From Celoporthe dispersa (Eukaryota > Ascomycota > Sordariomycetes > Diaporthales > Cryphonectriaceae): 64,000 nucleotides of DNA. The translations under genes and the position numbers were made by a program. Shown here one piece after another: positions 32,776-45,043 of this stretch; position 1 is the first letter of the stretch; every line of letters begins with the position of its first letter. The stretch is from the NCBI GenBank assembly GCA_016584495.1, contig WAID01000009.1, positions 2,356,001 through 2,420,000 of the forward strand, in the 5' to 3' direction. The notes beneath the pieces were generated by a model that was not told where the DNA came from, did not search any database, and worked only from the letters and a program-made list of their open reading frames with translations.

Positions 32776-34108
32776 TCAGGCCACCTTCTTGCCATCAAGA
32801 CGACGACCACCCGCGTCTGGATTCTCTGCAGGGGCTGGTTCCTTTTCATCCGACTCGCCTGCCTTCTTCACCACACCCCTGAGCGTCTGCCCCTGGCCTG
32901 CGAAATGCGGACGCTTGGCATTCTCCGTCTCCCTCAGCTTCTCCTCCTTGGTCTTGTAGGGTATGATCTCGTAGCCAAGGAACAGCTTGTTGGGCGGCAG
33001 GCGCAGCGGCAAGGGACCGTTGGTGCGCCTGCGAGGAGCAGCGGTGCTGTCCTTACTATTTGCCGACATGCCCGCGACGGGTGTGGCTGACTGCGGGGTA
33101 GGGGCCTTGCTGTTCTTCTTCGAACCGATACGGTTGCCCTCGCCGGAGAAGTTTGTCATCTTTGCGGCCGCCGAGGACGGGGCGATAGACTCGTAGTTGA
33201 TAGCCTGCGCCATGGTACCCTGGTTGTGCAGTAGGCCCCCGGCTGGCAGGCCTCGGCCGCTCCTGGGCGTGCTGGTACCGCTTGCCGAAGCCCTCGCGGG
33301 CTCGACATAGCCGACCGGGGGCGCAAAGTCCACCGATACGTCCGTCTCGATCATACATACTCCCATCTTCTCCGTCTCGGGCTTGACCTCCAGGACCGCG
33401 ACTTCGTAGACAATATCGTTGTACTCGAAGTTGAAGACATCGCCCTTGGTGAGGGCCGCGAAGTTCCGAAAGGCGCGCTCCAGGACGGCCTTGGGGTCGC
33501 TGATGTCGAGGAAGGTGATGGACTGGGGCTGGAGCTTGACCATGCGCGCCAGCTCCAGCGAGGTTGTCTTGATCTGGATCATGTCGCCGACGTCGAGCAA
33601 CAGCGTCTGCATCATCTAGAGAGCCATGCATCATCAGCATCCGCAGGGCCGCCGCGTGTACATCCGGGTGCTATGGGATCTGCTGACCCACTGCGGCAGG
33701 TATGCCCTGCCCTCCTCAGCCACGAACTCCAGCACGCCGGCATGTGAGTGTCGGCCTTTCTCGCCGTTGATGAGCTCCATGAGCAGCGGCCACTGCACGT
33801 GCAGCTTGGACACCTTGTCCAGGGCTGATGGCGGCAGCAGGATCTTGGAGCCGTGGTTCAGCTCCCTGCGCTCAGGACCGGGGGCCATGACCATGGGGTA
33901 GCAGCGGTAGTACTCGTCAAAGCGTCTGCTGGCCGGGCCGCGCATGCCAGCAGCTCGAGCCATGCTCAGGAGATCATTCGGGTTGTTCGGGTCCATGCCG
34001 TACGGTCCGCGAGGGTTAAACTTCACGCAGAGGGGTAACAGTCAGCACCAGAAACCACAGTAGAGGCTTCGGGAGGGAGAGACGGGGAGGAGGGGGACAG
34101 GGTACCAT
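32776..34108 (-). CDS. UFD1: UFD1, substrate-recruiting cofactor of Cdc48
   Basis: With NPL4 it recruits ubiquitylated substrates to the Cdc48/p97 ATPase in ER-associated degradation. Minus-strand exons 34108-34106 (ATG only), 34020-33688 and 33615-32776 give 391 residues. The N-terminal double-psi barrel is plain: FDEYYRCYPMVM, KILLPPSALDKVSKLH, then across intron 2 YLPQW-MMQTLLLDVGD and SLELARMVKLQPQSITFLDI. The C-terminal half is the low-complexity Cdc48/NPL4-binding region. The ATG-only first exon rests on donor GTACCC and acceptor GAAG, both atypical, so the extreme N-terminus is less certain than the rest. The frame is intact. Confidence 0.9.
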
Positions 34109-34741
34109 CTTGATAACCTCCTTCGAGGAGCTGTGAAGAGAGAAGAGGCTGTCGAGGGGAGAGACTGCAGCCTGTAGATATTGATGTGCAAGTTATGGTG
34201 TTTGGTGGTTGGGATCAGCCAGAAAAGAAGCTGCTGAAGGCGTACCCGTGTTGTAAAGTGCGTTGTACTATGTGCTGTAGTGTACAGCTCGCCCAAGGCA
34301 GGTGTGAATGACGAAATGCCACACCCCTGTCAACGTCCTGCAAGCAAACAGGGGTCCCCCTCTTCAGGATGAAGTGGCCCTCCCGCCTCCAACCCCGTCT
34401 TGGGTCCCTTCACAATCAGCACAGCCTCCAAGAAGGTGCTGGACACCAAAATGGAGATAATTTTAAGCCTGATCAGGTTATCTAAATGGTCCGAATGGAG
34501 TCCTGCTCATTTTCGTAACTAAACTGCAACTGAAGCTCATATACACATTTTTTTTTTTTTTTACCAAGCGGCATTCCTAAGGGTATCTCTGATGATAGAC
34601 TCCGTAAAAGCAAAATACTAACTGAGGGCACCGTTCAAGAACAAACAAGAGAGCTCAAGACCGTCATGACAAGCACTCTTCCGTACAGTATGCATCATCC
34701 CCCACCAGCAAAGGGAAAGGGTGCGACAACCGGCACTCATC
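34109..34741. other. UFD1 upstream region and 3' flank of the coiled-coil gene
   Basis: Both neighbours are on the minus strand. The left end is the UFD1 promoter; a T14 run lies near 34549-34562. No other feature recognised. Confidence 0.45.
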
Positions 34742-36631
34742 TCAGGCCGGAGAAGCTTGCTCTGCGACAAGGCCAGCGGCCGCTCCATTCACTTCCTCGA
34801 CTCTCTGGCGCTTTCTTCCTCGTCCCGAGGGGTCCTGATTCATGGCACTACGGCGTCCGGGAGCGGTCAGCCTCGCTTCAGTATCCCTTGCCCAGTTCTT
34901 CAGCGTCTCGCGGTTCTGCGTGTTCTGCGTCATGCCCGTCTGCCACGTCTCGAGGCTGGCAAGCCTGCTGCACATCCTCTGCATCTCCTCAGGGATCATG
35001 GGGGTGGACACGTTCTTCAAGTGCTCCATGATGATACGCGCCATATCATAACTGGACACATTCTGCCACTGCCCATCCAGGTTGAGGATCATCTGCTCAT
35101 TGGCCTGAAGCCTCTGGTTGGACGAATTCCGCAACGCATCCAGGTCCTTGCGCAGCGTGGTGTTGGCGCTCTGCAGGCTCGCGACTGCGGTCTCTGTAGC
35201 CTGGATGCGGTGTGTGACAGCTCCTGGCTCTACAGCAGGACTTGTCGGGTGAGGTGATGCAGGCCCGGCGGCCGAAAGAGCCCTTGACGCCGCCGCGGCC
35301 TGGTCCTCTATGGCTTGGACGCGCTTCTGTAGGGCATTTGACTCTACTGAGGCAGTCTCGACAAACTTCATCGCAGTCTCGGTGACGCTCTTCGACAGCT
35401 CACAAAAGTCCTTCTCGAGAACCTGGCGGGAGTCTGCACCGGCGGCACTCAGCTGCCGGAGTCGATCGTCCAAGGCTGTCCAAGCTGGATAGGCTAATAA
35501 CTTCTGAAGCGCCTCGTGATGCGCTTTCATATCGAAGCTGGCAATCTCTTTGCCATGCTCGTCGACCCGACGTTCCATTTTTGTCAATCTCTCGTCCCAC
35601 GATGCTGCATGCTCGGCGGCTCTGGATTCCTGTGAGCGGACATATTGTTGGAAAGAATCGGTAGCCTCGGTATGCTGCGTAGCCACCCGCCTCTCGAGCG
35701 TGGCGAGCTGGTCCTGGAGCTTTGAGACTTGGTCTGCGAGGCTCTCCTTTTCCCGCTTGAGCGCATCGAACGCGGGCATCTGGACTACCGCCTGGGAGTC
35801 GAGCTGGTGCTGCAGCTGTTGGTGCCGTGTCCTCAGCGTGGCCAGCTCGCCGGCCTGTGTCTCGCACAGCGCCTCACAGGAGCGCAGCCTCTCGTTCTCC
35901 CGCCGCAGCTCGTCCAGGCTGTCTCCCTGTGAGCTCTGTGTGTCCCGGAGCGAAGCCAGCTGCTCTTCTAGCTTCCGAAACCGGCCCACAGCTTCCAGCT
36001 CGATCGTTGACTTCTCGGCCTTTGCCACCTCCTCCTTGGCGATCTCGACGAGCTGGCGGGCCTTGATCTCCTCAATAGACAGGGCCTTGACCAGACGTTG
36101 GCAGAAATTGTCCGAGACCTTTTCGAGCAGTGCCTCGGTCTTGGCTATCTCCTCGTCGAAGATGTGCTCTTGCCGCCGGGACTGGCTCTGCTCTCTACGT
36201 AGCGACTCGGCGATGGCCGGGAAGTGACTGCTCCCGATCTTCTTGTAATTCTCTTCCCTGCGCTGGAAGCCTCTGGCCTCTGTCTCCTTCTTGTTGATCC
36301 ACCTCACCCTCTCAGCGACTATGTTGCACAGCTGGCGGTGCAGCGTTGCAAGCTCCGCGCTAACTGTGTCCTGGTCCATATTGCTGACTTGGAAATCTGC
36401 ACTCGACTGCTCCTGTCCACGCCGTTTCTGCTCAGGGCCTCTTGTGTTTCGATGCTGGCTTGATGGCTCATGATCGCGATCACGAGGACGATCACGATCG
36501 TGGTCAAGACTTGTTGAGTGGCGTTGGTCAGCGTCCTGGTCGCGATCGCGCCTACCAGGGCGGTAGAAATCACTAGAGCTTCGAGGAGCAGCCGAGCGAC
36601 GAGGAGGCGGGGACGTAGCCTGTCGATCCAT
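34742..36631 (-). CDS. Coiled-coil protein, unidentified
   Basis: A single open frame of 629 residues. The first 90 residues are Arg/Asp/Ser-rich and disordered (RPGRRDRDQDADQRH). Residues from about 85 to 520 show continuous heptad-like, Glu/Gln/Leu-rich sequence typical of long coiled coils (RRENERLRSCEALCETQ, KREKESLADQVSKLQDQL). The C-terminus is basic with GRGRKRQRVEE, a likely nuclear signal. No catalytic motif is visible. I do not recognise the family; a structural nuclear or cytoskeletal role is only a guess. It diverges from RVB2. Confidence 0.75.
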   Translation of the reverse strand: MDRQATSPPPRRSAAPRSSSDFYRPGRRDRDQDADQRHSTSLDHDRDRPRDRDHEPSSQHRNTRGPEQKRRGQEQSSADFQVSNMDQDTVSAELATLHRQLCNIVAERVRWINKKETEARGFQRREENYKKIGSSHFPAIAESLRREQSQSRRQEHIFDEEIAKTEALLEKVSDNFCQRLVKALSIEEIKARQLVEIAKEEVAKAEKSTIELEAVGRFRKLEEQLASLRDTQSSQGDSLDELRRENERLRSCEALCETQAGELATLRTRHQQLQHQLDSQAVVQMPAFDALKREKESLADQVSKLQDQLATLERRVATQHTEATDSFQQYVRSQESRAAEHAASWDERLTKMERRVDEHGKEIASFDMKAHHEALQKLLAYPAWTALDDRLRQLSAAGADSRQVLEKDFCELSKSVTETAMKFVETASVESNALQKRVQAIEDQAAAASRALSAAGPASPHPTSPAVEPGAVTHRIQATETAVASLQSANTTLRKDLDALRNSSNQRLQANEQMILNLDGQWQNVSSYDMARIIMEHLKNVSTPMIPEEMQRMCSRLASLETWQTGMTQNTQNRETLKNWARDTEARLTAPGRRSAMNQDPSGRGRKRQRVEEVNGAAAGLVAEQASPA

Positions 36632-37614
36632 GGCTCGAACAGAGGAGGTCGAGGGGAAGAATCAAGAGGAATGTTGGGGGGCGCCAGAGGAGCAGGAATG
36701 TGGTGAAAGGTATAGTGGGCAAACAAGTCCCGTGTGAGACCTCCCCGAGGAAGAATACACAGGACGGTCAAGAAAAGTGTCACAGATGGCCCTGCCGTGT
36801 TCTGACCAGCCTCGTGAGACAGACGAGAAAAGGGAGGAAATGCTGGCTTGAGGCAAGTCTCAAGGGCAGGCCAGACCTGGCGTATTGGGTATGGAAAGAG
36901 GGAGGGAGCGCCTGTGTGGCCCGCAGGATTTGTTGTGACCTGCTGCTGCTCCCTGTAATGTAGGCTGGAAGGAGGAGACGAGCGAGGCTTGAGCTTTGAG
37001 ACCGTGGGTGTATGTACTGGTCTATCTTAGTTCGGGGCTGCAGAGCCCAGTCACAACTCGTTTGCTGCAGCTCAACGCCCATCTACACATGCGTTGTACA
37101 GCCCTGCAACGGCCCAGGGCGCTCTGTGTACCTGTCCAAGTGTGGAGATGGGCGGCAGGCGGCAGAGAAGGCGTGGGGCGCTACCACTTCAAGGTACCGT
37201 GTACCTGCACGCGCTGCAAGATTCGTCACTACGCTGCGCAGTGGTACCCCCCCCCCAATTTTACAGCGGCACCCAACCCCCTGCCCCTCTGTCAGCTCCA
37301 GCGGCAGACTACATACTAGCTGAAAGAGCACGGCACCAGGGCAGCAGCCTAGCCAGTAGCCACAGTACCAAGAGGCGCGCCTCTAAATTTGTTCCGAGGC
37401 GTTTTGTCGACAACCCGTTTGCAAGCAGCAGCAGCCGCCCCAGACCAAAACGTGCCTCGCCTGACAGCTTTCTCTGGCGATATTTTACATTGCGCAGCGC
37501 TCCGTCACCACCGCCGCCGCCACAACCCAATTTGGCCTCACCACGTAAACACGAAGTCCGACTGACTGCCTGCCTTTGCGACGCCTCACCCTCACAGCAA
37601 GGTCGAACGAAATC
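36632..37614. promoter_or_regulatory. Divergent region coiled-coil gene / RVB2
   Basis: About 1 kb between two start codons facing away from each other. It contains both promoters; a C9 run lies at 37249-37257. No conserved coding sequence is seen. Confidence 0.45.
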
Positions 37615-39240
37615 ATGGCTGCGGTTTGTATACCCTGTCTCTACAGCCGCGCGCGCGCCGGATCCAGAGAGCTCCATGCTGACGAGAGGGACGCGGTGCA
37701 TAGCCAGTGGTCACGGTTTCCGAGGGCAAGGAGCTCCAGGGCATCAACCTCATCGCCGCCCACTCCCACATCCGCGGCCTTGGCGTCGATGCCGACACCC
37801 TAGAGCCGCGTTCAGCCTCCCAAGGCCTCGTCGGCCAGGCGAAGGCCCGCAAGGCTGCCGCTGTGATACTGGAGATGATCAAGCAGGGCAAGATTGCGGG
37901 GCGCGCATGTCTGATCGCAGGCCCGCCGAGGTATGTTGGCTACTTGGCAGTCTGAACCCATTACCGCTAGCTGCTCTCTCTCTCTCTGTGTGTGTATGCG
38001 GGATGGGGTGGTATGGGATGCTGACGTGTTGGGCATCTGATGCAGCACAGGAAAGACCGCCATCGCCATGGGCATGGCCCAGTCCCTCGGCCCCGACGTC
38101 CCCTTCACATCCCTATCCTCCTCCGAGATCTTCTCCCTCGAGATGTCCAAGACCGAGGCGCTCACCCAAGCCTTCCGAAAGTCCATTGGCGTGCGCATCA
38201 AGGGAGGAGAGCGAGGTCATGGAGGGCGAGGTGGTGGAGATCCAGATCGACAGGAGTCTCACCGGCGGAGCCAAGCAGGAAAGCTGACCATCAAGACCAC
38301 GGACATGGAGGCCATCTATGACATGGGCGCAAAGATGATCGATGCCATGACCAAGGAGCGCGTAATGGCTGGCGACATCATCTCGATAGACAAGTCGTCC
38401 GGCAAGATCACCAAGCTCGGCCGGTCGTACGCGCGATCGCGCGACTACGATGCTATGGGTGTCGATACGAAGTTCCTGCAGTGCCCGGACGGCGAGCTGC
38501 AGAAGCGGAAAGAGGTCGTCCACACGGTCACGCTGCACGAGATCGACGTGATCAACTCTAGGACGCAGGGCTTCCTCGCCCTCTTCTCCGGAGACACGGG
38601 CGAGATCCGCAGCGAGATCCGGGACCAGATCAACACCAAGGTTGGCGAGTGGAAGGAGGAGGGCAAGGCAGAGATAGTACCGGGCGTCCTGTTCATCGAC
38701 GAGGTCCACATGCTGGACATTGAGTGCTTCTCATACATCAACCGCGCGCTGGAGGACAACCTGGCGCCCATCGTCATCATGGCGAGCAACCGCGGCCAGT
38801 CCCGCATCCGGGGCACCGACTACAAGAGCCCACATGGTCTGCCGCTCGACTTCCTCGACAGGGTGTCCATCATCCAGACACAGCCCTACGGCCCGGAGGA
38901 CATCAAGCAGATCCTGTCGATCCGCGCCACCGAGGAGGAGGTGGAGCTGTCTCCAGACGCGCTCGCCCTGCTGACCAAGATTGGCCAGGAGGCTGGTCTG
39001 CGGTACGCCAGCAACCTCATCACCACGTCACAGCTCGTCGCCACGAAGCGGCGCGCGCGGCAGGTCGGTGTGGACGACGTCCAGCGCAGCTTCAAGCTGT
39101 TCTACGACCCTGCACGGAGCGTGAACTTCGTGGCGGCCTCGGAGAGGCGGCTCATCGGCAACGACGGCGCCGTGGATTTCACAGTCACCAACGGCAGTGA
39201 GGGCGTGGCGAATGGCGGAGATAAGATGGATACTACTTGA
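37615..39240 (+). CDS. RVB2: RVB2, RuvB-like AAA+ ATPase (reptin)
   Basis: Subunit of the RVB1/RVB2 helicase ring of INO80, SWR1, R2TP and related complexes. Exons 37615-37623, 37704-37930 and 38046-39240 give 476 residues. Exon 1 codes only MAA. Visible are NLIAAHSHIRGLGVD, the Walker A GPPSTGKT formed across intron 2, the Walker B segment LFIDEVHMLD, the sensor MASNRG and the C-terminal SNLITTSQL. Two compensating frame breaks lie 75 bases apart: an extra G in 38202-38204 and a missing G at 38278-38279. Between them the out-of-frame reading is EESEVMEGEVVEIQID, the conserved family sequence, so both breaks are almost certainly sequence errors. The acidic/polar tail ends DKMDTT. Confidence 0.95.
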
Positions 39241-40286
39241 GCAGGAGCCAAGGGGAGGGGCTTAGGAGAGGAGCTTTTCGTGGGGTAAGGAGAGCCGGGG
39301 GGGGAGTGTTGAGACAAGGCGTTTTCGGTGGGGGTAGAAAATCAAAAGGCTTCTATAATGGACCAGGGGTTCTTGTACAAGATATTTCACTGTAAGTTCC
39401 TGGACGGCGTAATACGGATATCCAGATACAACATCCTCTGCTGGTGCAAAGAGCTCTCGGCATTTCTCACTGAACTGAATTATCATGAGTGTGAACAAAA
39501 ATCTCGCGATACATCCGAGGCCCCGTGTCTCAACTAATACGCCGCATTGAAATGCACACATGAGGTCTTGTGCAGGCTGCAGTATGCGAGGCCTGTAGAC
39601 GAGCACGAGCACGAATATGCTTCATCGTCAGGGCCATGGCGAACCCTAGAGACCCATCACTCTATGCAGCGTGTTTGGACGTGGACACTCTTTGACTAAC
39701 ATGTCTCCAATAGGAAGAGAACATCCTGCCGGAAAGGAAGAAAAAGCTCGAACTCTGGTTCGATCCCTGTATTCCCTTGCTCAATCAAATTATAGTTCTC
39801 CTCGGCCTTTGCCCCCAAAAAGAAACCGAAAAATTTCCGATGCAGACAGCTCAAGGTCTCCGCTTCTCTCCATGATGTGTATGTAGTGTGCCGAACGGGT
39901 CCAAGTCCACGAGGGAGCGGTAACGATCACACATGGGGAGGTCAGGGGCGATCGAAGCTAGGGCGTGAGACCAGGACGCCAAGATCGTGTTTTCGCCCTG
40001 CTGAAGCTCGCGAACCTCGTCCGTACTCCATTGGCCGTTGAACGGCCATTCTACAGACCAGAAAATGCCAGAATCTATAAGGACTGTGGCTTATCTGTGC
40101 AAGACATAACATGGTCTCCCTCTTCTTATGTACCGGTATGGCGTGAATCTGTATCGTGATCCTGCCTCGGACTGACGTCTTCCCGAATGCTAGCCACAAG
40201 ATATCGTGCAGCTCATATGACACAAAATCTTCCTCCATGGCATTGGGTGGGTTGGTGGTATGTTGCAAGCAGACACAGCGCATATA
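39241..40286. other. Convergent region RVB2 / zinc-cluster gene
   Basis: 1 kb containing both 3' UTRs. The minus strand stays open in the zinc-cluster frame beyond its stop for about 110 codons, but the sequence has no recognisable domain and I treat it as non-coding. Confidence 0.4.
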
Positions 40287-42061
40287 TCAGCCGCCTGGCC
40301 GCGAGAAATTTGGGCCACAGCCTGCAAATGTGTTTGCATCGTCTGGCAGCGCAAGGCCGCCTGGCCTGCCGAATTCAGATCCCGTGACGTCGACGGGCTG
40401 TTGAGCAAAAACCCAGCCCGTGTCCTTGACCCAAGACACCGGCTTGCCCTCGTCGTTGACCATGATGAGCTTCGGCACGGCCTCGGACCGAGCGCTCGTG
40501 GGCTCCCCACGCGTGGTTGCCCTGGATCAGCTTGGCCAGCTCGACCTTATCGGAGACCTGGAGTGCCACGCGAGGGACGTTGAGCAGGTGGTGCCACTCG
40601 ACCGGCAGATAGTCCAGGATATCCTGGATGCCGCGGTTTGCGATACCGCTGAGCCACCAGACGTTCTGGATCAGCTTCAGAAAGAGGAGGTAGTGGGCTA
40701 TGATGACGAGGGTCCTCGGGGTGCGCCTCTTGGCGAGCTCGATGAAGTCCTTGGGCAGGAAGGTAAACCAGGTGATGACGCGCAGGCTGAACACGGGGCT
40801 GAAGCCATTCTCCAGCTCACGGTAGAGGCCGCCCAGGTACTTGAGGGCGTTATAGTACGTCTCGGTGAAACGGTAGTCTCGGTCGCTTTCCCCGATGGAT
40901 GTGATCATAAACAGCAGGTTCGACGGGGAATGCAGAGCTGCCTGGTTGAGATCGAAGACGGGTCGAGAAAACAGCTTCTCCAGGCCGGAGTCGAAAAAAG
41001 ACCCCGGGGGGCAAGAGCTCGAAGATGAGGCCGATGCCACGCCACACCACCATCCAGTCGATGATGTACAGGGTTCGCATGTCGCGCTGCCTAAAGAGCT
41101 CCGACGAGAGAGCACACAGCAGGAGCGAGCAGGAGAGCAAGGCGGGAAAATCCTTGGGGTCCGCCCTCTCGATAGCCTGACGGTACCCGAAGAAGGCCCT
41201 CTGCCTGTGTAGTAGCGCTTTGGATAGTGGCACCGGCTGGTGCAAGAACTGCATGTGCTGCGCAGAGAGGCCCAGGATGCAGTCCATCAAGAAGGGGCTC
41301 TGGAAGGCGAACTGGACGATCCGCGACCTGAGGATGGCGTCGACGTGCGGAAGCTTGCCGGCCTCGACGGAGAAGGAGGTGTAGGTCTCTGCGGTATAGA
41401 ACCAGAGCAGCTTCATGTCGACCTCATCGGCCCCTCCCAGCTTGAGCAGCGGCTCATCCACAATGACGAGGTCAGTATATTCGTCTCCAACACCGCCGCC
41501 GCCGCCGCCGTCGTCATCGCCCGACGACGCATCATCGTCATAGGCACGGCGTGATGCGGTCTGTGGGGCCAAAGGCGATCTCTGGGACAGCGTGAGTGGT
41601 GTGGGCGTCCCCAGCGATACGGTGGCATGCTGAGACAGCGGAGAGGCGGAGGTTGCCGAGGGTGTGAGCGGAGTAGGCACCACACGCAGACGGTCAGGCG
41701 GTAGTGCCGATGCCGAGCCCGGGGTGGTCGGGAACGGCGGTGAGGTCGAGGAGGAGGAGGAGGAGGAGGCGGCGGCGGCGGAAGTGCCTATGGAACGCGC
41801 TGCCGTCGCTGGGTTGTGAGACTGAGACGGGTAGACACAGGTCTCTCTCCTCAGAGCGCAGTTCCTGCAGCTGGGCTTCTTCTCGTCGCACTTGACCTTG
41901 CGCGACTTGCAGTTGCGGCAGCCCAGACGAGACTTCCGGTGAGGCCTCTTGGCGTGATAGGGCTTCTCCTCAGCCTCGGCCGGAGGAGTGACCGGCATCA
42001 AGACCGGGGCCGTGTCTGGTTGACAGAGGCGATCGTGGGAATCCCGGTCGGTAGGCACCAT
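40287..42061 (-). CDS. Zn2Cys6 (zinc cluster) transcription factor
   Basis: Fungal-specific regulator, about 590 residues in one exon. The binuclear zinc cluster is at residues 40-70: SRLGCRNCKSRKVKCDEKKPSC, written here as GCRNCKSRKVKCDE plus CRNCALRRETC, with six Cys in canonical spacing. A Ser/Thr/Pro-rich linker follows, then a region typical of fungal zinc-cluster proteins (FQSPFLMDCILGLSAQHM and FFGYRQAIERA). Two surplus bases break the frame: one in the A6/C4/G6 block at 40994-41011, and one in the C4 run at 40505-40508; corrected, the protein ends NFSRPGG. The neighbouring genes give no clue to its targets. The zinc cluster is certain; the identity among many paralogs is not. Confidence 0.88.
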
Positions 42062-43443
42062 GGCTGTGAAGGGGGAGCCGACGGCGCATACGCACGTGTG
42101 TCGCAGTGCAGCTCTACGCTACCGGGTCAGTGAGTATTTGACACAGAGAGAGAGGGGGGGGGGGTGGGCAAACAAGAAAATTAAGAAGAGGTAGAACTCG
42201 TGTGCGATGATCGATGATGGATCGAGTCAGTGGTCCTCTCAGCCTATTGCCAGCCTGCTAGAGCCTGGCTGGTGACGCCTACAAGTACAGCACAAGGACG
42301 AGACAGGACTGGACCTGACCCCACGTACAGTAGGGCTGATGCACTCAGGCGGCGGGGTGCTGAGGGCCCTCTGTGGTCCTTGGGGCAGGTGGTCCCGGGA
42401 ATGGTTGGGGGGGGGGGGGAGGAGGGTGGGTTGAACCAGCGTACGGTGATCTGTATATGAGGAATTGTGGACCCCTGGGTTGGTCAAGTAGGGTAAGAAG
42501 TACTACAGCACAGGATGACTATTCAGTTCTAGGAGTCATGTACCGTAAGTGACGAGGAGCTTGTTGTTCTGCGTGTATGTGGGTGAAAAGTGGTTGTGAC
42601 AACACGACGGGTGACGATGAGAGTAATATGCGCCAGCCGCGAGTGCAGGCGGAAGGCGGAATAGCCGCTGCGACCAATGTGCCTTCCTCGTTCCTCTCTC
42701 CCAAAATCTCACGGTACGTTGGTACATTACTCTATGATACGTCCTCTTTCGGAATGCGGGTTCTTCGGACTTTCCCTGTCCACCCTCACCCTACTTGCTA
42801 CAAGTACCATGCCCCTACCCTGCCGGCCGCGCCTGCTTAAGTAAATATCCAAGCTGCCCCTACCCTTCCCAGGTTGTCCTTGTATCATGCAGCAGACGAT
42901 CTCTGTGATCCCTGATCACGCCACGACGGTTCCAAGGCTCTGGCCATACTTGATGACTTGACTGCTTTGTACGGATCCGCACGAGACGTCTTGCGCCGTA
43001 CTATGGCAGCTGATGCTATTGAGAACATGGAACCTGTCGCACGTGTAGTATATACTGCAGTATCCTACAGTACGACAAGAAGAGAGAGAGACACGAGAGA
43101 GAGAGCAGCTTGGGCGTGCCGCCCCACCAGATCGGGAATTGAGAGAGATGTGCCCCTTGGGATCGTCGATCGAGAAGGAGATCGACTGCTCCTCGCTTAG
43201 CCCTCCACAATAATCATAATCGTGATATTACTATGAAACTATGGTCACTATGGTGGACACACAATCACGACTGGAAGAGTCTGGAAATCTGCCGAGGCCC
43301 GGCCTGGGTTGGACGAGGTGCTCGCATTGTACCCTAACCCTTGACGCGTCCTCAGCCCTCGGCCGATGCTTCACGCGTTAAAGGGTCCTGCCTGCTTGAC
43401 AGCTTCAAGACGACCAAACTAACCACCAACGGCTTCGATAAAC
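42062..43443. promoter_or_regulatory. Divergent region zinc-cluster gene / ORC5
   Basis: 1.4 kb between two start codons facing away from each other. It contains both promoters. G-runs at 42152-42162 and 42406-42419 and a GA patch at 43081-43104 are the only visible simple features. Confidence 0.45.
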
Positions 43444-45043
43444 ATGTCTCGGCTGCCGGATGAGCTTGTCGTGTCCATCCTCGACGACAGGTTCCCCTGT
43501 CGTGAAGCCCAGACTCGAGCCCTTGCCGTCTTAGTCGACGTGAGTGCAGGCCAACAACGAGAATCCATCCTCTTCCTCTCTGCTGAGCAAGATGGTCGCT
43601 GACAGTCCCACAGCCAAGGGCTGCCTCGTGTCGCAACTGCATAGTATACGGCACCGAGGCCACCGGCAAGAGCGTCGTCGTATCAGCCCTGCTCCAGGAG
43701 CTGGCCCGGGCTCACCGCAATGCCGACGTCGACAGCGAGGACGACACCAGCGAGGCCGGGTTCCGGTATGCCGTCGTCAGCTCACCCGAGTGCGTGACAG
43801 GGAGACATCTCCTAGAGACGACGGTCAGAAAGGTCGCAGGAGCCATCGGGTTCGAGTCGGCTGCCCCGCGGTGTGAGAACCTGGCGCAGCTGACGTTTGA
43901 GCTGTCCAAGATGCTCAAGTATGCACCACAGCCCAAGAGGCGCCACTTTGTCCTGGTATTTGATAGCATAGACCGCCAGAAAGAGGCGCCTCCCACCCTT
44001 CTTCCTGCTCTGGCTAGGCTTTCAGAGATCGTGAGTATAACCCATCATCTCTCCCCTAGGACGGACGGCTCCCGGGATACTGACCAGGGTGCCACACAAG
44101 ATCCCCCATCTGACGACGGTATTCATCGTGACAAATCCGCCACCTAGTGCCCTGCTCACCACCTCCGCCACCCATGTTCACTTTTCCAACTACGACAAGG
44201 CCGAGTTCGTCAGGATCCTCTCCACCACGCCGCCCCCGACCTTACCAAACGCCACAGCCGCCGAGACAGCCGAACTCTGGAAGCGTTTCTGCGGCGCCGC
44301 GCACGACGCCCTGACCAGGTCCGCCTCCCGCACCCTGCCTGCCCTCCAGCTCGCCTGCAGCTCGCTCTGGCGGCGGTTCACGACGCCGATCCGCGAGGGC
44401 AATCTCGCGGCCAAGGACTTCTCCAAGCTCCTCATCGCAGCGCGGGAGGCACTTCCAGGACGAGTCGCTACTGGATCCGGGTATCGTCAGGCGCAGGGAC
44501 AAGGACAGGGACAGGGACGCGGCTGGGTCTGAGGCGGCGGCGGCGGCGGCCATCTCACGGACCAGCCTCGCCGCACTCCTCCCCTTGACGGCCCGCACCC
44601 TACTCATTGCCGCCTATCTCGCCTCCCACAACGCCGCCCGCCACGACCTGACCCTCTTCTCCACATATTATCACGGCAGGCGCAGGCGACGCGGTGGCGG
44701 CAGCGGTGGCGGCAGAGGGCGGGCCGGTGGGCCGAGGAGCAAGCACCGCAAGATAGCACGGAAGCTGCTGGGCGCGCATGCCTTTGTGCTGGAGCGCATG
44801 ATGGCCATCTTCGCGGCCATACGAAACGAGTGGGGCGTCGGCGCCAGTGTTTCCGGGACGGACGCGGACATCGGCATGGCTCTAGCGACGCTGTCCTCCC
44901 TGCGGCTTCTTGTGCGGGTGGGCGTTGGCGGCGGTGACCCTCTAGACAGGGGCGGCAAGTGGAGGGTCAATGTAGGGTGGGAGATAGTCAGGAGTCTGGG
45001 CCGGAGTATGGGGGTTGAGGTTGAGGAGTGGCTGATAGAATAG
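43444..45043 (+). CDS. ORC5: ORC5, origin recognition complex subunit 5
   Basis: AAA+-type subunit of the six-protein complex that marks replication origins. Exons 43444-43539, 43614-44030 and 44101-45043. With one surplus G removed (GG at 44448-44449) the frame runs through and gives 484 residues. Walker A is YGTEATGKSVV; the Walker B region is RRHFVLVFDSID; HLTTVFIVTNPP follows across intron 2. The C-terminal winged-helix region contains TARTLLIAAYLASHN, HGRRRRR and LERMMAIFAAI, as in fungal ORC5, ending EEWLIE. A Gly/Arg-rich insertion lies after HGRRRRR. The break at 44448 would otherwise truncate the protein after QGQGQGRGWV, unlikely for an essential gene. Confidence 0.92.

Noticed and set aside
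39745..39790. tRNA-like T-loop (GGTTCGATCCC)
   Set aside because: The flanking bases do not form a T stem and no acceptor stem, D arm or anticodon arm could be folded around it.
39942..40283. Extension of the zinc-cluster protein beyond its stop
   Set aside because: The same frame is open downstream, but a TGA lies at 40287 with no splice sites to bypass it, and the downstream reading has no fungal regulator motif.
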